Positions 1 through 7,809 of a stretch of 35,858 nucleotides of DNA are shown in pieces. The DNA comes from Syntrophomonadaceae bacterium (lineage in GTDB: Bacteria; Bacillota; Syntrophomonadia; Syntrophomonadales; Syntrophomonadaceae). The position numbers were made by a program, and so were the translations under genes. Position 1 is the first letter of the stretch; every line of letters begins with the position of its first letter. The notes beneath the pieces are model-generated. The model did not search any database. It saw only the letters and a program-made list of their open reading frames with translations, and was not told the origin of the DNA. The DNA lies in assembly GCA_018432955.1 (NCBI GenBank), contig JAHDSE010000114.1, forward strand, positions 1 to 35,858, read 5' to 3'.

Positions 1-215
1 AGGCACTAAAAGCGGTAATGCCTTTCAACGAAGGGTATGGGGTGGAATTGGGGATGACTGTTGATGCAATGCTTATGGGTTTAAGAGTAATGGAAATTCC
101 AACTGCAATGAGACACAATGAAAGCGGACGCGATTTAAAAGGATTCTGGCATCGGGGTAAACAATTTGTTGATCTCCTTAAAGTGCTGCAGGAAATGAGG
201 AGGAAGGGTATTTGA
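1..215 (+). CDS. Glycosyltransferase family 2, C-terminal fragment (cut by window edge)
   Basis: The frame is open from base 3 to the TGA at 213-215, so only the last 71 or so residues are present. The stretch GYGVELGMTVDA followed by H-N-E-S-G-R-D and GFWHRGKQF is typical of the end of GT2 glycosyltransferases of the dolichol-phosphate-sugar / glucosyl-3-phosphoglycerate synthase type: an acidic catalytic-loop residue, then a His/Arg-rich amphipathic tail. The stop codon overlaps the TTG start of the next gene by 4 bases (TTGA), so the two are translationally coupled and probably work in the same lipid-linked sugar pathway. The donor and acceptor cannot be told from this fragment. Confidence 0.75.
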   Translation, partial: ALKAVMPFNEGYGVELGMTVDAMLMGLRVMEIPTAMRHNESGRDLKGFWHRGKQFVDLLKVLQEMRRKGI

Positions 216-1048
216 ATATTCCGCTTATAGCTGGTCTGGCTATACTTGCAGGCTTAATCCTTGAAAGGATTGTTTTGTATTTTGTTTTGAATATGCTGCG
301 GGAAACCGGCATGGTCGGGAAGAACTACCAGGGGGATACTATCCCCTTGAGTACTGGAATTACTTTTCCCGTGGCTATTATGCCGGTCTTTTTAATTTAT
401 GAATTGTTTTCCTGTTACGATTCCAGCTATAGTCTTTTTTTACTGGGAATTGTATTTATTTCTTTCCTGGGTTTTATTGATGATAGCCTTGGACGACGTG
501 ATACTCTGGGATTTAGGGGCCATTTTTCTGCCCTTTTCCGGGGAAAACTTACAACCGGAGGTTTGAAGGCGGTTGGGGGCGGCTTCATTGCTTTTTTTCT
601 GGCCTTTTTTGTTTCTGATGGATGGCTCAATATCATACTCAATACTCTCATTATAGCCCTTGCTGCAAATATGCTTAATCTTTTGGACTTAAGGCCGGGC
701 AGAGCAATAAAAGGGTTTTTCTTCTGTCTGCTGATTGTTGTGGCCCTGGCTGTTTTTGCAGTAGATCCGCTTTTAATAGCTCCATTGCTGGGAATTGTAC
801 TGGCTTATTTGCCTGAAGACCTGCAGGCTAAAACCATGATGGGTGATGCAGGTTCAAATGTGCTGGGGTTAGCCCTGGGTTTTCTTTGTATTATGAGTTT
901 ATCCTTGCTGCCCCGAATAGGAATTCTTATATTTTTAATAGCTGTTCATATATATACCGAGAGATTCTCATTAAGCCGAACTATTGAAAATAACGCTGTA
1001 TTGAAAGCAATAGATCAGTGGGGAAGAAACGAGTTCAGGAGGTTGTAA
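212..1048 (+). CDS. MraY/WecA-like phospho-sugar transferase (glycosyltransferase family 4)
   Basis: This 278-residue polytopic membrane protein starts at TTG, preceded by GAGGAGG. It has about eight hydrophobic segments and the family's acidic cytoplasmic motifs: GFIDDSLG near residue 90, an NMLNLLDLRPGRA loop near 150 and MMGDAGSN near 210, equivalent to the Mg-binding aspartates of MraY/WecA/TagO. Such enzymes move a phospho-sugar from a UDP-sugar onto undecaprenyl phosphate. It is shorter than MraY (about 320 residues) and diverges from the NxxNxxDG consensus (DLRPG replaces DG), so I do not call it mraY. The 4-base overlap with the upstream GT2 suggests a two-enzyme lipid-carrier pathway. 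The substrate is unknown. Confidence 0.7.
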   Translation: MNIPLIAGLAILAGLILERIVLYFVLNMLRETGMVGKNYQGDTIPLSTGITFPVAIMPVFLIYELFSCYDSSYSLFLLGIVFISFLGFIDDSLGRRDTLGFRGHFSALFRGKLTTGGLKAVGGGFIAFFLAFFVSDGWLNIILNTLIIALAANMLNLLDLRPGRAIKGFFFCLLIVVALAVFAVDPLLIAPLLGIVLAYLPEDLQAKTMMGDAGSNVLGLALGFLCIMSLSLLPRIGILIFLIAVHIYTERFSLSRTIENNAVLKAIDQWGRNEFRRL

Positions 1049-1049
1049 T

Positions 1050-2168
1050 ATGGTTAACAAAAAAAGACTGATAGATAGTTTCATGAGAATGGTGGAGACT
1101 GATTCAGTTTCCGGGCAGGAAAGCAGGATGAGAGATCTTCTGAAGGAAGAATTCAGTAAACGAGGTCTGGAAATGGAAGAAGACAATGCCGGCGAGGTTT
1201 TGGGGGGAGATTCGGGAAATCTCCTGCTGAGAATACCCGGCACGGTGGAAGGGCCAACTCTCTTATTTGCTGCTCATATGGATACAGTCGAACCAGGACG
1301 AGGGATAAGGGCTGTTCTTGGTGATGATGATATAATAAGAAGTGAAGGGAATACTATCCTGGGTTCTGATGATAAGGCCGCTATTGCCAGCATGCTGGAG
1401 GCATATGATATGTTAAAGGAGAATTCTGAACAACATCCTCCATTGGAATTCCTTTTCTCCGTTGGGGAAGAACAGGGCTTACAGGGGATAAAGCTATTCG
1501 ATTTCGGCAAGTTAAAGGCTGAATATGCTTATGTAATGGATGCCGGGGGAGCTCCGGGCACCATAGTTGTTCAATCCCCCTGCCAGAATGAAATCGAATA
1601 TACGGTTTATGGAAGAGCAGCTCATTCCGGAATTAATCCCGAAGAAGGCCTGAATGCTATTCAAATTGCTGCCAGGGCCTTAGCTGCTATCCCCTGTGGG
1701 CGGATTGATGCAGAGACTACCTGTAATTTTGGTATTATAGAAGGTGGAATTGCCAGAAACATAGTAGCTGACTACTGCCGTATTAAAGGAGAATCCAGGA
1801 GTTTGAGCCGTACTCGGCTTGAAGATATCAGCAATCAATTGGAGAGCCTGTTCAGAAACGAAGTTAAAAAAGAGGGTGGGCGGGCAGAAGTTGAGATTAA
1901 TTTTCTATATCCGGAAGTAAGTTTGAATAGTGAGGAAAAAGTAGTCCGGCTGGCAGTCAAGGCTGCTGAAAAAATTGGGCTTAGGTCCGAATTAATCAGA
2001 ACCGGAGGAGGCAGTGATGCCAGCATAATTAATGCTCATGGGCTTCCCTGTGCCAATATGGGAGTGGGAATGCAGGCAGTACATACCAGTGCTGAGCACA
2101 TAAGTGTCCAGGATCTGGTTAATAATGCCAGACTTATTCTGCAGATAATCAGGGAAGCCAGCCGTTAA
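1050..2168 (+). CDS. M20 family metallopeptidase, PepT-like
   Basis: A 372-residue cytoplasmic zinc peptidase. The M20 metal site is complete: H76 and D78 (AAHMDTVEPG), bridging D107 (LGSDDKAA), catalytic E140 with E141 (SVGEEQG), D164 (VMDAGG) and a distal His in HTSAEH near 345-350. The lid/dimerisation domain (about 180-290) carries the conserved H192 in AAHSG. It fits the PepT/PepT-like tripeptidase group in length and motif spacing. The ATG at 1050 has AGGAGG overlapping the end of the preceding gene, so it is likely co-transcribed with it. The exact peptide specificity cannot be read from the sequence. Confidence 0.85.
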   Translation: MVNKKRLIDSFMRMVETDSVSGQESRMRDLLKEEFSKRGLEMEEDNAGEVLGGDSGNLLLRIPGTVEGPTLLFAAHMDTVEPGRGIRAVLGDDDIIRSEGNTILGSDDKAAIASMLEAYDMLKENSEQHPPLEFLFSVGEEQGLQGIKLFDFGKLKAEYAYVMDAGGAPGTIVVQSPCQNEIEYTVYGRAAHSGINPEEGLNAIQIAARALAAIPCGRIDAETTCNFGIIEGGIARNIVADYCRIKGESRSLSRTRLEDISNQLESLFRNEVKKEGGRAEVEINFLYPEVSLNSEEKVVRLAVKAAEKIGLRSELIRTGGGSDASIINAHGLPCANMGVGMQAVHTSAEHISVQDLVNNARLILQIIREASR

Positions 2169-2186
2169 TTAAAACAGGAGGTTAAA

Positions 2187-3284
2187 GTGATAGAGATTAA
2201 GAGGGGGAGCCTTATCAGGGAATTGTATTCCCGCCCTGGAATACAGGCTTTTATGGTTCAGATTCAGGATAATGAAGAAAAATGCATATCTTATACTGAA
2301 TATCTGGGAGAGCTATCTCCCGGAGATGAAGTCCTGCTGAATACTACTGCCGTATCGTTGGAGCTGGGCAGCGGGGGCTACCATTTTATTATAGCAAAGC
2401 TTAATTCAAGAGGACACTCCATGAGGGCAGGAGGACATATTATGAAGCTGCGCTATACGCCAATGCAAATAAAAGTCCTCAGTGTTGAGGAGCAGGACAG
2501 CCCTTACCATGAACAAATGCAGGATGCCGATAGTCTGGATAAGATACCGGTTCTGGCAGGGACCCTCCATTCCATGCTGGCTCCTCTGTGTTTAGAACTG
2601 CAGTGTATAAAAGCAAGGATAGCTTATCTTATGACTGATGGAGCAGCCCTGCCGATTTCTTTCAGTAATACTGTGGCAGAGCTGAAAAAGAGAAATATGC
2701 TGGTCGGAACGGTTACAGTTGGTAATGCCTTTGGCGGTGACCTGGAGGCAGTGAATGTTTATTCAGGTCTTCTGGCAGCCCGAAAGGTTCTTAATGCCGA
2801 TGTGATAATTGTCAGTATGGGTCCGGGAATTGTAGGAACCGGCACCAGATGGGGATTTACAGGTATTGAACAGGGTGAGATCCTCAACGCGGTGGATGCT
2901 CTTGACGGGATACCGATAGCAGTCCCCCGGGTGAGTTTTGCTGATTTGAGAACCCGCCACTATGGTCTCAGCCACCATACATTGACTGTCCTCTCCAGAG
3001 TTTGCCGGATTCAGGCCTTTGTTCCTCTGCCCATGCTGGAGGAAGTTAAAATGAACTATATCCTGGGGCAAATGCAGGCAGAGAAATTATTGGAAAGGCA
3101 TATTGTCTGTGTTGAAGACGACGAATCCATAATCAATAATATAAAAAATAGTGCTTTGGCAATCAGTACTATGGGGCGTGGAGTGGAAGAAGACAAAGAG
3201 TTTTTCTTAACCCTCGGTGCTGTTGCCAGAACTACTGTGCGTTTGATAAATGGAGAAAAAGCAAACAGAGTATATATAGTATAA
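2187..3284 (+). CDS. DUF3866 family protein
   Basis: This 365-residue protein starts at GTG with AGGAGG eight bases upstream, 18 bases after the M20 peptidase, so it is in the same operon. It matches my memory of DUF3866: an N-terminal beta-rich part (LGELSPGDEVLLNTTA; LGSGGYHFIIAKLN), then a Rossmann-like core with DVIIVSMGPGIVGTGTRWGF and a conserved EQGEILNAV. The family is widespread in Firmicutes and Actinobacteria beside nudF-like genes and has no established function. No signal peptide or membrane segment is seen. The family call is fairly secure; no role is claimed. Confidence 0.8.
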   Translation: MIEIKRGSLIRELYSRPGIQAFMVQIQDNEEKCISYTEYLGELSPGDEVLLNTTAVSLELGSGGYHFIIAKLNSRGHSMRAGGHIMKLRYTPMQIKVLSVEEQDSPYHEQMQDADSLDKIPVLAGTLHSMLAPLCLELQCIKARIAYLMTDGAALPISFSNTVAELKKRNMLVGTVTVGNAFGGDLEAVNVYSGLLAARKVLNADVIIVSMGPGIVGTGTRWGFTGIEQGEILNAVDALDGIPIAVPRVSFADLRTRHYGLSHHTLTVLSRVCRIQAFVPLPMLEEVKMNYILGQMQAEKLLERHIVCVEDDESIINNIKNSALAISTMGRGVEEDKEFFLTLGAVARTTVRLINGEKANRVYIV

Positions 3285-3351
3285 GCCTTTTTTGTAAGTA
3301 TATTGTCGGGGGGAAGGATTTCTGCATTTGATATAAACAATATCTGTTTAT

Positions 3352-3477
3352 CTAATGAAGATGAATTCTGATATAATCCAGCAGGGTAATACTGGAGGGA
3401 TAGTCATCAAACAAATGGATAATGTCGCTGACCTTACCTACAAAAGTAATCCCCTTTTTTTGAACCGTCATAGTCAT
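3352..3477 (-). CDS. mciZ: MciZ-like Z-ring inhibitor, 41 residues
   Basis: A small gene read on the minus strand from ATG at 3477 to TAG at 3352-3354, with Shine-Dalgarno AGAGGTGAT six bases before the start. The product contains KKGITFVGKVSDIIHLFDDY. It lines up with the core of B. subtilis MciZ as I recall it (KGVVLVGKAWEIRAKLKEY): K-G-[VI]-x-x-VGK-x-x-[ED]-I-x(4)-[KD]-[ED]-Y. MciZ is a 40-residue peptide made in the mother cell that caps FtsZ filaments and blocks Z-rings after asymmetric division. The gene is divergent from nudF; in B. subtilis mciZ is also, to my recollection, a nudF neighbour. A sigma-E-like promoter lies just upstream. A second in-frame ATG at 3471 could be the true start. 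Tail residues differ from the Bacillus protein, so binding to FtsZ is inference. Confidence 0.72.
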   Translation of the reverse strand: MTMTVQKKGITFVGKVSDIIHLFDDYPSSITLLDYIRIHLH

Positions 3478-3496
3478 TAAGCATCACCTCTTTTGC

Positions 3497-3525
3497 AGCT
3501 TATGCAAATAGTGGAAAAAATATGC
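3497..3525 (-). promoter_or_regulatory. Sigma-E-like promoter for mciZ
   Basis: On the minus strand the -35-like GCATATT (3519-3525) matches the sigma-E consensus KMATATT at every position. It is separated by 14 bases from a -10-like CATAAGCT (3497-3504; consensus CATACANT). The inferred start, near 3490, would give a leader of only about 13 bases beginning at the ribosome binding site, which is tight. The -35 sits against the nudF ribosome binding site, so the two divergent genes share this gap. B. subtilis mciZ is transcribed by sigma-E. Confidence 0.5.
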
Positions 3526-3538
3526 AGGAGGATTTTGC

Positions 3539-4069
3539 ATGGAGTTAAGAGAAAAGACCGTAAAAACAGAGGAAATATTCCAGGGGCGTATTATTAAAGT
3601 AAGAGTTGATGAAGTGTCCTTGCCTGACGGCAGCCTGAGTACCCGGGAAATTGTGGAACACTCTGGAGCAGTAGCGATAATAGCCCTGGATGATGAAAAT
3701 AATGTGTGGATGGTTGAACAATATCGAAAGGCTGTCGAAAAGGAGTTGCTGGAAATACCTGCCGGCACCCTGGAGGAGGAGGAAGATCCTTTGGAATGTG
3801 CCCGGAGGGAACTGGCAGAAGAAACCGGTTTCCGGGCTGGTAAATGGGAAAAAGTTCTCAGTTATTACAGTGCTCCGGGTTTTTGCAATGAACAGCTCCA
3901 CATTTTTATAGCCGAAGATTTGACTTCAGGTGAAACAAACCTGGATGCTGACGAGTTTCTGCGGGTAAAAAAGGTTCCATTAAAAGAGGCGTATGATTTG
4001 GTTCTTTCAGGACAAATTCAGGATGGGAAGAGTATCATAGCCATACAATACGCTTGCCAAAATGTTTAG
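3539..4069 (+). CDS. nudF: NUDIX hydrolase, ADP-ribose pyrophosphatase
   Basis: A 176-residue cytoplasmic enzyme expected to split ADP-ribose into AMP and ribose 5-phosphate. The Nudix box is complete at residues 76-98 (G76, E82, R90-E91, E94-E95, G97, F98), fitting Gx5Ex7REUxEExGU. The N-terminal beta-sheet carrying VAIIALDDENNVWMVEQYR and the C-terminal acidic loop are typical of the ADPRase subfamily (Bacillus NudF/YqkG). The ATG is preceded by GCAGGAGG at 8 bases. It lies divergent to the mciZ-like gene and about 2.7 kb before spoIIM, in keeping with the Bacillus gene order. Confidence 0.88.
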   Translation: MELREKTVKTEEIFQGRIIKVRVDEVSLPDGSLSTREIVEHSGAVAIIALDDENNVWMVEQYRKAVEKELLEIPAGTLEEEEDPLECARRELAEETGFRAGKWEKVLSYYSAPGFCNEQLHIFIAEDLTSGETNLDADEFLRVKKVPLKEAYDLVLSGQIQDGKSIIAIQYACQNV

Positions 4070-4074
4070 CAGTA

Positions 4075-4101
4075 GACAGAGAATGTGAAACATTCTCTGT
4101 C
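4075..4101 (+). repeat. Perfect 12-bp stem-loop after nudF
   Basis: GACAGAGAATGT, a 3-base loop (GAA) and the exact reverse complement lie just after the nudF stop. The stem is strong but no T-run follows, so it is either a processing or stability hairpin, or the edge of the repeat-rich insert that continues to 4235. It is not a standard intrinsic terminator. Confidence 0.6.
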
Positions 4102-4144
4102 GTGAGGGGTAAAGGGTAAGGTGTCAGGAGGGGGACACAGGGGA

Positions 4145-4206
4145 GACACAGGGGGACGTTTTCATTGTGTCATCCTGATGACACAATGAAAACGTCCCCC
4201 TGTGTC
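4145..4206. repeat. REP-like perfect palindrome, 30-bp arms
   Basis: The segment 4145-4174 is the exact reverse complement of 4177-4206, with a 2-base loop (CT). The outer arms are GACACAGGGGGACG and the inner arms ATTGTGTCATC. A partial direct copy of the outer arm (GGGACACAGGGGA) precedes it near 4132. The form is that of REP/MITE-like palindromes mobilised by Y1/RAYT transposases, none of which is encoded here. The right arm covers the GTG at 4202 that opens the next reading frame, so that GTG is unlikely to be the native start. Confidence 0.8.
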
Positions 4207-4270
4207 CCTTAAACTATCGCAGTCTCTGTCTTATCCGACAATCAGAAAATTGCTAAATGGGGATGTTATT

Positions 4271-5437
4271 TTGAGAGAGGTTTATGGGGATTTGCATATT
4301 CATATTGGTAGTGCCAGGGGGAGAGCGGTAAAGATTACTGCTTCGCGAAAACTGGATTTAAAGACTGTCATTTACCGGGATGCTCCCCGCAAGGGACTGG
4401 ATATGGTAGGTGTTGTTGATGCAGCCTGTCTTCCTGTAAGTGAAGAAATTGAGGAAATGTTGGGCACTGGGGAATTGCAGGAACTATCGGAAGGGGGATT
4501 CCTTGCCAGAAATGATGTCCTTTTAATAGCAGCCTGTGAAGTGGAAAGCCTGGAAGGTATGCATTCAATAATCTATCTTCCTTATATGGAAAGTATAAAA
4601 AAATATCAAAAATATATCCGAAGCCGGGTAAGGAATATGTCCCTGTCTACCCAGAGAGTCAATGCCGGCATAAAAGAACTGATAGACCTGTGCTGCTTGC
4701 TGGATGGTGTATTTTGTCCTGCTCATGCTTTTACTCCCCATAAGGGGATATATGGAATGTGGACAGATAGTCTCTCGGCCAAACTGGGACGGGATCTTGA
4801 GCAAATCAAAGTATTGGAACTGGGGCTCAGCGCTGATACTCAGATGGCAGGGATGCTTGCCGAGACCAGAAAATTTACTTTTTTATCTAACTCTGATGCC
4901 CATTCCTCACCCAATGTAGGGCGTGAATACAATCTCTTCCGTATGGCAGCCAAAAATTTTCAGGAATTACGGTTTTGTCTGGAGAATAAAGAGGGCAGAA
5001 GGGTGCTGGCCAATTATGGAATGGACCCCTTGCTGGGGAAGTATTACCGGAGTTATTGCCCAGAATGCAATACTATCAGAATGGAAGAGCCGCCTGTTTT
5101 TGTTTGTAATAACTGTGGACAGAAAAAAATCATTAATGGGGTTTATGATCGTATAGTATCCATCAGGGATTATGATATTGCTCATCACCCTGTCGGACGT
5201 CCACCTTATAAATACCGGGTACCTTTGAAAGAACTGCCCGGACTGGGACCAAAGACAATGGAAAAGCTATTGAATCATTTTTACAACGAAATCGAGCTGG
5301 TGGAGAAAGCCAGCATTGATGATGTGGAGAGAGTTGCCGGTGAAAGTATTGCTCTTATGATAAAGAAAATGCGTTTGGGACGCCTGAAGATTAGTCCCGG
5401 TGGCGGCGGACACTACGGCAAGGTAATACGCATATGA
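4271..5437 (+). CDS. Endonuclease Q family protein (PHP nuclease with Zn-ribbon and HhH)
   Basis: The product has a PHP-type metal centre: GDLHIHIG at the N-terminus, HAFTPHKGIYG in the middle and SNSDAHS further on. A four-Cys zinc ribbon follows (CPEC then CNNCG), then a helix-hairpin-helix DNA-binding tail (ELPGLGPKTMEKLL). This is the layout of endonuclease Q and Bacillus YqxK-like proteins, which nick DNA at deaminated bases. The frame is open back to a GTG at 4202 (411 codons), but those bases form a REP palindrome and family members start just before DLHIHIG. I therefore chose TTG 4271 (388 residues); TTG 4250 is another option. The ribosome binding site is weak for all three. Confidence 0.8.
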   Translation: MREVYGDLHIHIGSARGRAVKITASRKLDLKTVIYRDAPRKGLDMVGVVDAACLPVSEEIEEMLGTGELQELSEGGFLARNDVLLIAACEVESLEGMHSIIYLPYMESIKKYQKYIRSRVRNMSLSTQRVNAGIKELIDLCCLLDGVFCPAHAFTPHKGIYGMWTDSLSAKLGRDLEQIKVLELGLSADTQMAGMLAETRKFTFLSNSDAHSSPNVGREYNLFRMAAKNFQELRFCLENKEGRRVLANYGMDPLLGKYYRSYCPECNTIRMEEPPVFVCNNCGQKKIINGVYDRIVSIRDYDIAHHPVGRPPYKYRVPLKELPGLGPKTMEKLLNHFYNEIELVEKASIDDVERVAGESIALMIKKMRLGRLKISPGGGGHYGKVIRI

Positions 5438-5466
5438 CAGAAACTGCGTACTAAGGGGAATTTTTG

Positions 5467-5792
5467 ACACGGGCTCACTATGCTCGCACACGGATTTAAC
5501 AGATTTACACTGATTTTATTCTTTAATGTTTTTATTTATCGGAGTTCTACAATCTGAACTGATGGTTAATAAAATGCTTTTTTTCTAGATTTTTAGAATA
5601 ACGGAAGCTATAGCTTCCGTTTATTCCTAAGGGGTTGACAACCCCAAAGTGAAGAATCTTAATGCTTCGTAGGGGTGCCCCTACAACAGAAATTTGTTAA
5701 CTATCAGCTGAAACTCTGGTATTCACCAAACCTAAAGCTATAAAAAAAATCTGTGTTTATCCGTGTGTGAGCGAAGCGAACCCGTGGTTAAT
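5467..5792. repeat. Inverted-repeat element (CACGGG...CCGTGG family) with internal hairpins
   Basis: This fills most of the 423-base gap 5438-5860, where I see no gene. The left end (ACACGGGCTCACTATGCTCG, then CACACGG) is an imperfect inverted copy of the right end (GTGTGAGCGAAGCG, AACCCGTGG). Inside lie three consecutive hairpins: a perfect 22-bp palindrome at 5600-5621, GGGGTT/AACCCC at 5631-5645 and AGGGG/CCCCT at 5671-5682. The right part (5671-5819) recurs at 18915-19063. The TIR-plus-hairpin form suggests a small non-autonomous mobile element. Confidence 0.6.
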
Positions 5793-5819
5793 TAAATGCG
5801 CAGTCTCTGGCTACTGTGC
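5671..5819 (+). repeat. Dispersed repeat A, copy 1
   Basis: About 149 bases that match 18915-19063 base for base over long runs. Examples are TTTGTTAACTAT, CTGGTATT, AATCTGTGTTTATC and AAGCGAACCCGTGGTT, ending in a GCAGT-TCTG motif and ACTGTG. No conserved reading frame links the copies. Copy 1 forms the right half of the larger inverted-repeat element at 5467-5792. Confidence 0.75.
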
Positions 5820-5860
5820 TTTTGCTTCTTGAGTTTCATTAAATTGAGGGATGGGATATT

Positions 5861-6526
5861 ATGAATCGGAATAAAAAAATAATAGTGACCAGTGATGCCA
5901 GTGGTGCCTGGCAGGCGGCCCATGAAGGGATGCTGGTTATGATTGTTGATGTAATAGATATGTCTACTGCCCTGGAAAGTGCTCTTGATGCAGGAGCTTT
6001 TGCGGTTCTGGGAGCCAGCCCGGATGTAAGCAGGGCACCTGTTCGGCTGAACCCTGAGCAGATTGCCAGAGAGGCTGTTTTTTTAGCAAAGGAAAGCGGA
6101 AGTGGAATAGTTCTGCTTGCTGAACCGCGAGCAGGCACTGAGGAAGAACGCATTGCCCGTTGCCGGAAAGTAATCAGGACTATCGAAGCAGAACATGGTT
6201 TGATTGAAGCAATTTTGCCCAATATTGGAGCAGAAATCCCCAAAATGGCAGATATGAAAAATCGCGTAGTTCTGGCTGTAACCGATACCGGTGGTGTTGC
6301 CTATGATGCCGCATTTTCTGAAAGCCATGATGTGATAACAGGTACTGTAGCCAGAACTTTAGGACAAAAGGGTCTGCAACCAGCGCTGACTGCTGTTCAT
6401 CGTGCCCGGGAGACATTGAAAGAAAGCCACAGCGGGATAGCTGTAGTTGCTGCCAGCCGCAACTCAATGGAAGATATACTGGCTGCCCAGTTTATTTCCA
6501 ATTTATTACTGAATAAAGATCTATAG
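5861..6526 (+). CDS. Conserved protein, possibly ComB-like (2-phosphosulfolactate phosphatase fold)
   Basis: A 221-residue soluble protein, ATG with GAGGGATGGGA upstream. The segment VMIVDVIDMSTALESALDAGA resembles the ComB pattern (VVIDVLRATSTIVTAL.NGA), and the mix of hydrophobic strands and Ala-rich helices fits an alpha/beta fold. However, the NGT-type active-site motif of ComB is not clear (VTDTGGVAYDA is in the corresponding area). I would not assign sulfolactate chemistry, since no coenzyme M genes are present. It stands alone, with a repeat element upstream and an intrinsic terminator downstream. Function unknown. Confidence 0.6.
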   Translation: MNRNKKIIVTSDASGAWQAAHEGMLVMIVDVIDMSTALESALDAGAFAVLGASPDVSRAPVRLNPEQIAREAVFLAKESGSGIVLLAEPRAGTEEERIARCRKVIRTIEAEHGLIEAILPNIGAEIPKMADMKNRVVLAVTDTGGVAYDAAFSESHDVITGTVARTLGQKGLQPALTAVHRARETLKESHSGIAVVAASRNSMEDILAAQFISNLLLNKDL

Positions 6527-6620
6527 AATATGGCTTGCCTGGAAAATGCTGCTTCCGTATTTTTCTGATATGGAAGGATATAATTGAACCCGGTATATTT
6601 TGTAGCTTATAAAATACGCT

Positions 6621-6655
6621 GAAAAGACCTGAATATTTCAGGTCTTTTCTTTTTT
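6621..6655 (+). terminator. Intrinsic terminator
   Basis: GAAAAGACCTGAA, a 3-base loop (TAT) and TTCAGGTCTTTTC form a perfect 13-bp stem followed by a T-run. It ends the ComB-like transcript and separates it from spoIIM. Confidence 0.88.
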
Positions 6656-6743
6656 GCATAAATTGGCTGAGAGGAAAATATTATTCTTTATAGAGTTTTA
6701 TTTATGCCAGTAAAGAGATTCATCTTTTATGAGGAGACAAGAT

Positions 6744-7355
6744 ATGAAGATAGGAAACAGTATCAAAAAGCACGTAAGTGACAACCGCTGGCAATATTTA
6801 TCAATATTTATAATTTTTTTAATAGGAATGATACTGGGCAATTATTGGGTAATAAACCTGGAAGGGGGTGTAAAGGATCACCTCTTGGGTTTGATTAATG
6901 ATTATTTAAGAGGTGGATTAGAAGGGACCCTTGATGGGAAACATATTTTCTTGAGTGCCTTTTTGTATCAGGCCAGAAGTGTTTTTGCCATTTGGTTTCT
7001 GGGACTGACAGTAATAGGATTACCACTTATCCTGGCGGTAGTTTTCCTGCGGGGTTTTGCCCTGGGATTTACCATTGGATTTCTATTCCAGGAAAAGGCC
7101 GGTGCTGGTATTATGATTACTGCCATGTCTATTTTACCGCAAAATATAGTTTACATACCCTTTTTGATAATATGGGCAGTTATTGCCATAAATTTTTCAG
7201 TATTCATAGTAAAAGGCAAGAAATCAGAGCTTTTTTCCCTGGGAGGGGCTTTGATAGGATACAGTATTTGGATGTTAATTTTTATGTTGATTTTTTTGGC
7301 CGGGGCCTTTATTGAGGCCTATTTGTCTCCCTTCTTCTTAAGTTTGATTCTATAA
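6744..7355 (+). CDS. spoIIM: Stage II sporulation protein M
   Basis: A 203-residue integral membrane protein with about five hydrophobic segments: one after the charged N-terminus (about 20-40), then FAIWFLGLTVIGLPLI, FLRGFALGFTIGFL, IVYIPFLIIWAVIAI and the C-terminal IWMLIFMLIFLAG. SpoIIM is part of the SpoIID-SpoIIM-SpoIIP machine that remodels peptidoglycan during engulfment. The motif GLTVIGLPL followed by RGFALGF is characteristic. An ATG at 6729 is in frame, but GAGGAG at 6731-6736 lies correctly for ATG 6744, which I chose. The neighbours are the YqzK-like gene and xerD, as in Bacillus. I found no convincing sigma-E promoter upstream. Confidence 0.88.
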   Translation: MKIGNSIKKHVSDNRWQYLSIFIIFLIGMILGNYWVINLEGGVKDHLLGLINDYLRGGLEGTLDGKHIFLSAFLYQARSVFAIWFLGLTVIGLPLILAVVFLRGFALGFTIGFLFQEKAGAGIMITAMSILPQNIVYIPFLIIWAVIAINFSVFIVKGKKSELFSLGGALIGYSIWMLIFMLIFLAGAFIEAYLSPFFLSLIL

Positions 7356-7377
7356 ATGAAAAATGGAGGTGTTTAAA

Positions 7378-7638
7378 ATGATAGTGGTTGTCAACAACTG
7401 GAAGAAAAAAGTCCTGAAGTTTTTTATGGTATTACTCTTGATTCTCGTATTTGCGGTAGCTGCGCCCGTTCTATCAGGACTTTTCTGCCAACAGGCACCG
7501 GCTTTAAGCAGCTGGTTTCAAGAAGAACATCCCAGTGGCAACCCAATGCGGGTAGAAAAAGATACAGACGGTACGAAATTCGAGCAAATGGTGGACCAAT
7601 TTGTTATCAAACTCCAGGACTTTTATTATGAAGAGTAA
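7378..7638 (+). CDS. Small membrane-anchored protein, YqzK/DUF4227-like
   Basis: An 86-residue product with one N-terminal membrane segment (KVLKFFMVLLLILVFAVAAPVL) after Lys residues and a short polar tail ending FVIKLQDFYYEE. The upstream ATG at 7363 is in frame, but GGAGGTG at 7365-7371 places the start at ATG 7378. The position between spoIIM and xerD, the size and the C-terminal LQ-FY signature match Bacillus YqzK (DUF4227, function unknown). The family link rests on synteny and faint similarity, so treat it as tentative. Confidence 0.6.
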   Translation: MIVVVNNWKKKVLKFFMVLLLILVFAVAAPVLSGLFCQQAPALSSWFQEEHPSGNPMRVEKDTDGTKFEQMVDQFVIKLQDFYYEE

Positions 7639-7655
7639 CAAAAGACAACAAGTTT

Positions 7656-7684
7656 AAAGTGGGGAACAATCCTCACTTTTTTTT
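7656..7684 (+). terminator. Intrinsic terminator
   Basis: AAGTGGGGA-ACAA-TCCTCACTT (one G-T pair), followed by a run of eight or so T residues, 18 bases after the YqzK-like stop. It separates the spoIIM transcript from xerD. Confidence 0.85.
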
Positions 7685-7809
7685 CGTGATCGGATAATTT
7701 CGCTAATTTACTTGATGGATTTTTTGCTTTTGTTTTAGTTGGGGTATTATAGAAGGAAAAGATCAAACATTTGTCTAAGCTAATAGAAAAAAGAGCAGGA
7801 GAAAAGCTT

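Noticed and set aside
5839..6243. 134-codon minus-strand frame
   Set aside because: It is a shadow of the ComB-like gene on the other strand, with poor composition and no start signal.
6656..6728. Sigma-E or sigma-K promoter for spoIIM (CATAAATTG near 6656, GAATATT near 6631)
   Set aside because: The two strings are 19 bases apart, not 14-15. No AC lies 17 bases before CATAAATTG, and GAATATT is part of the terminator hairpin.
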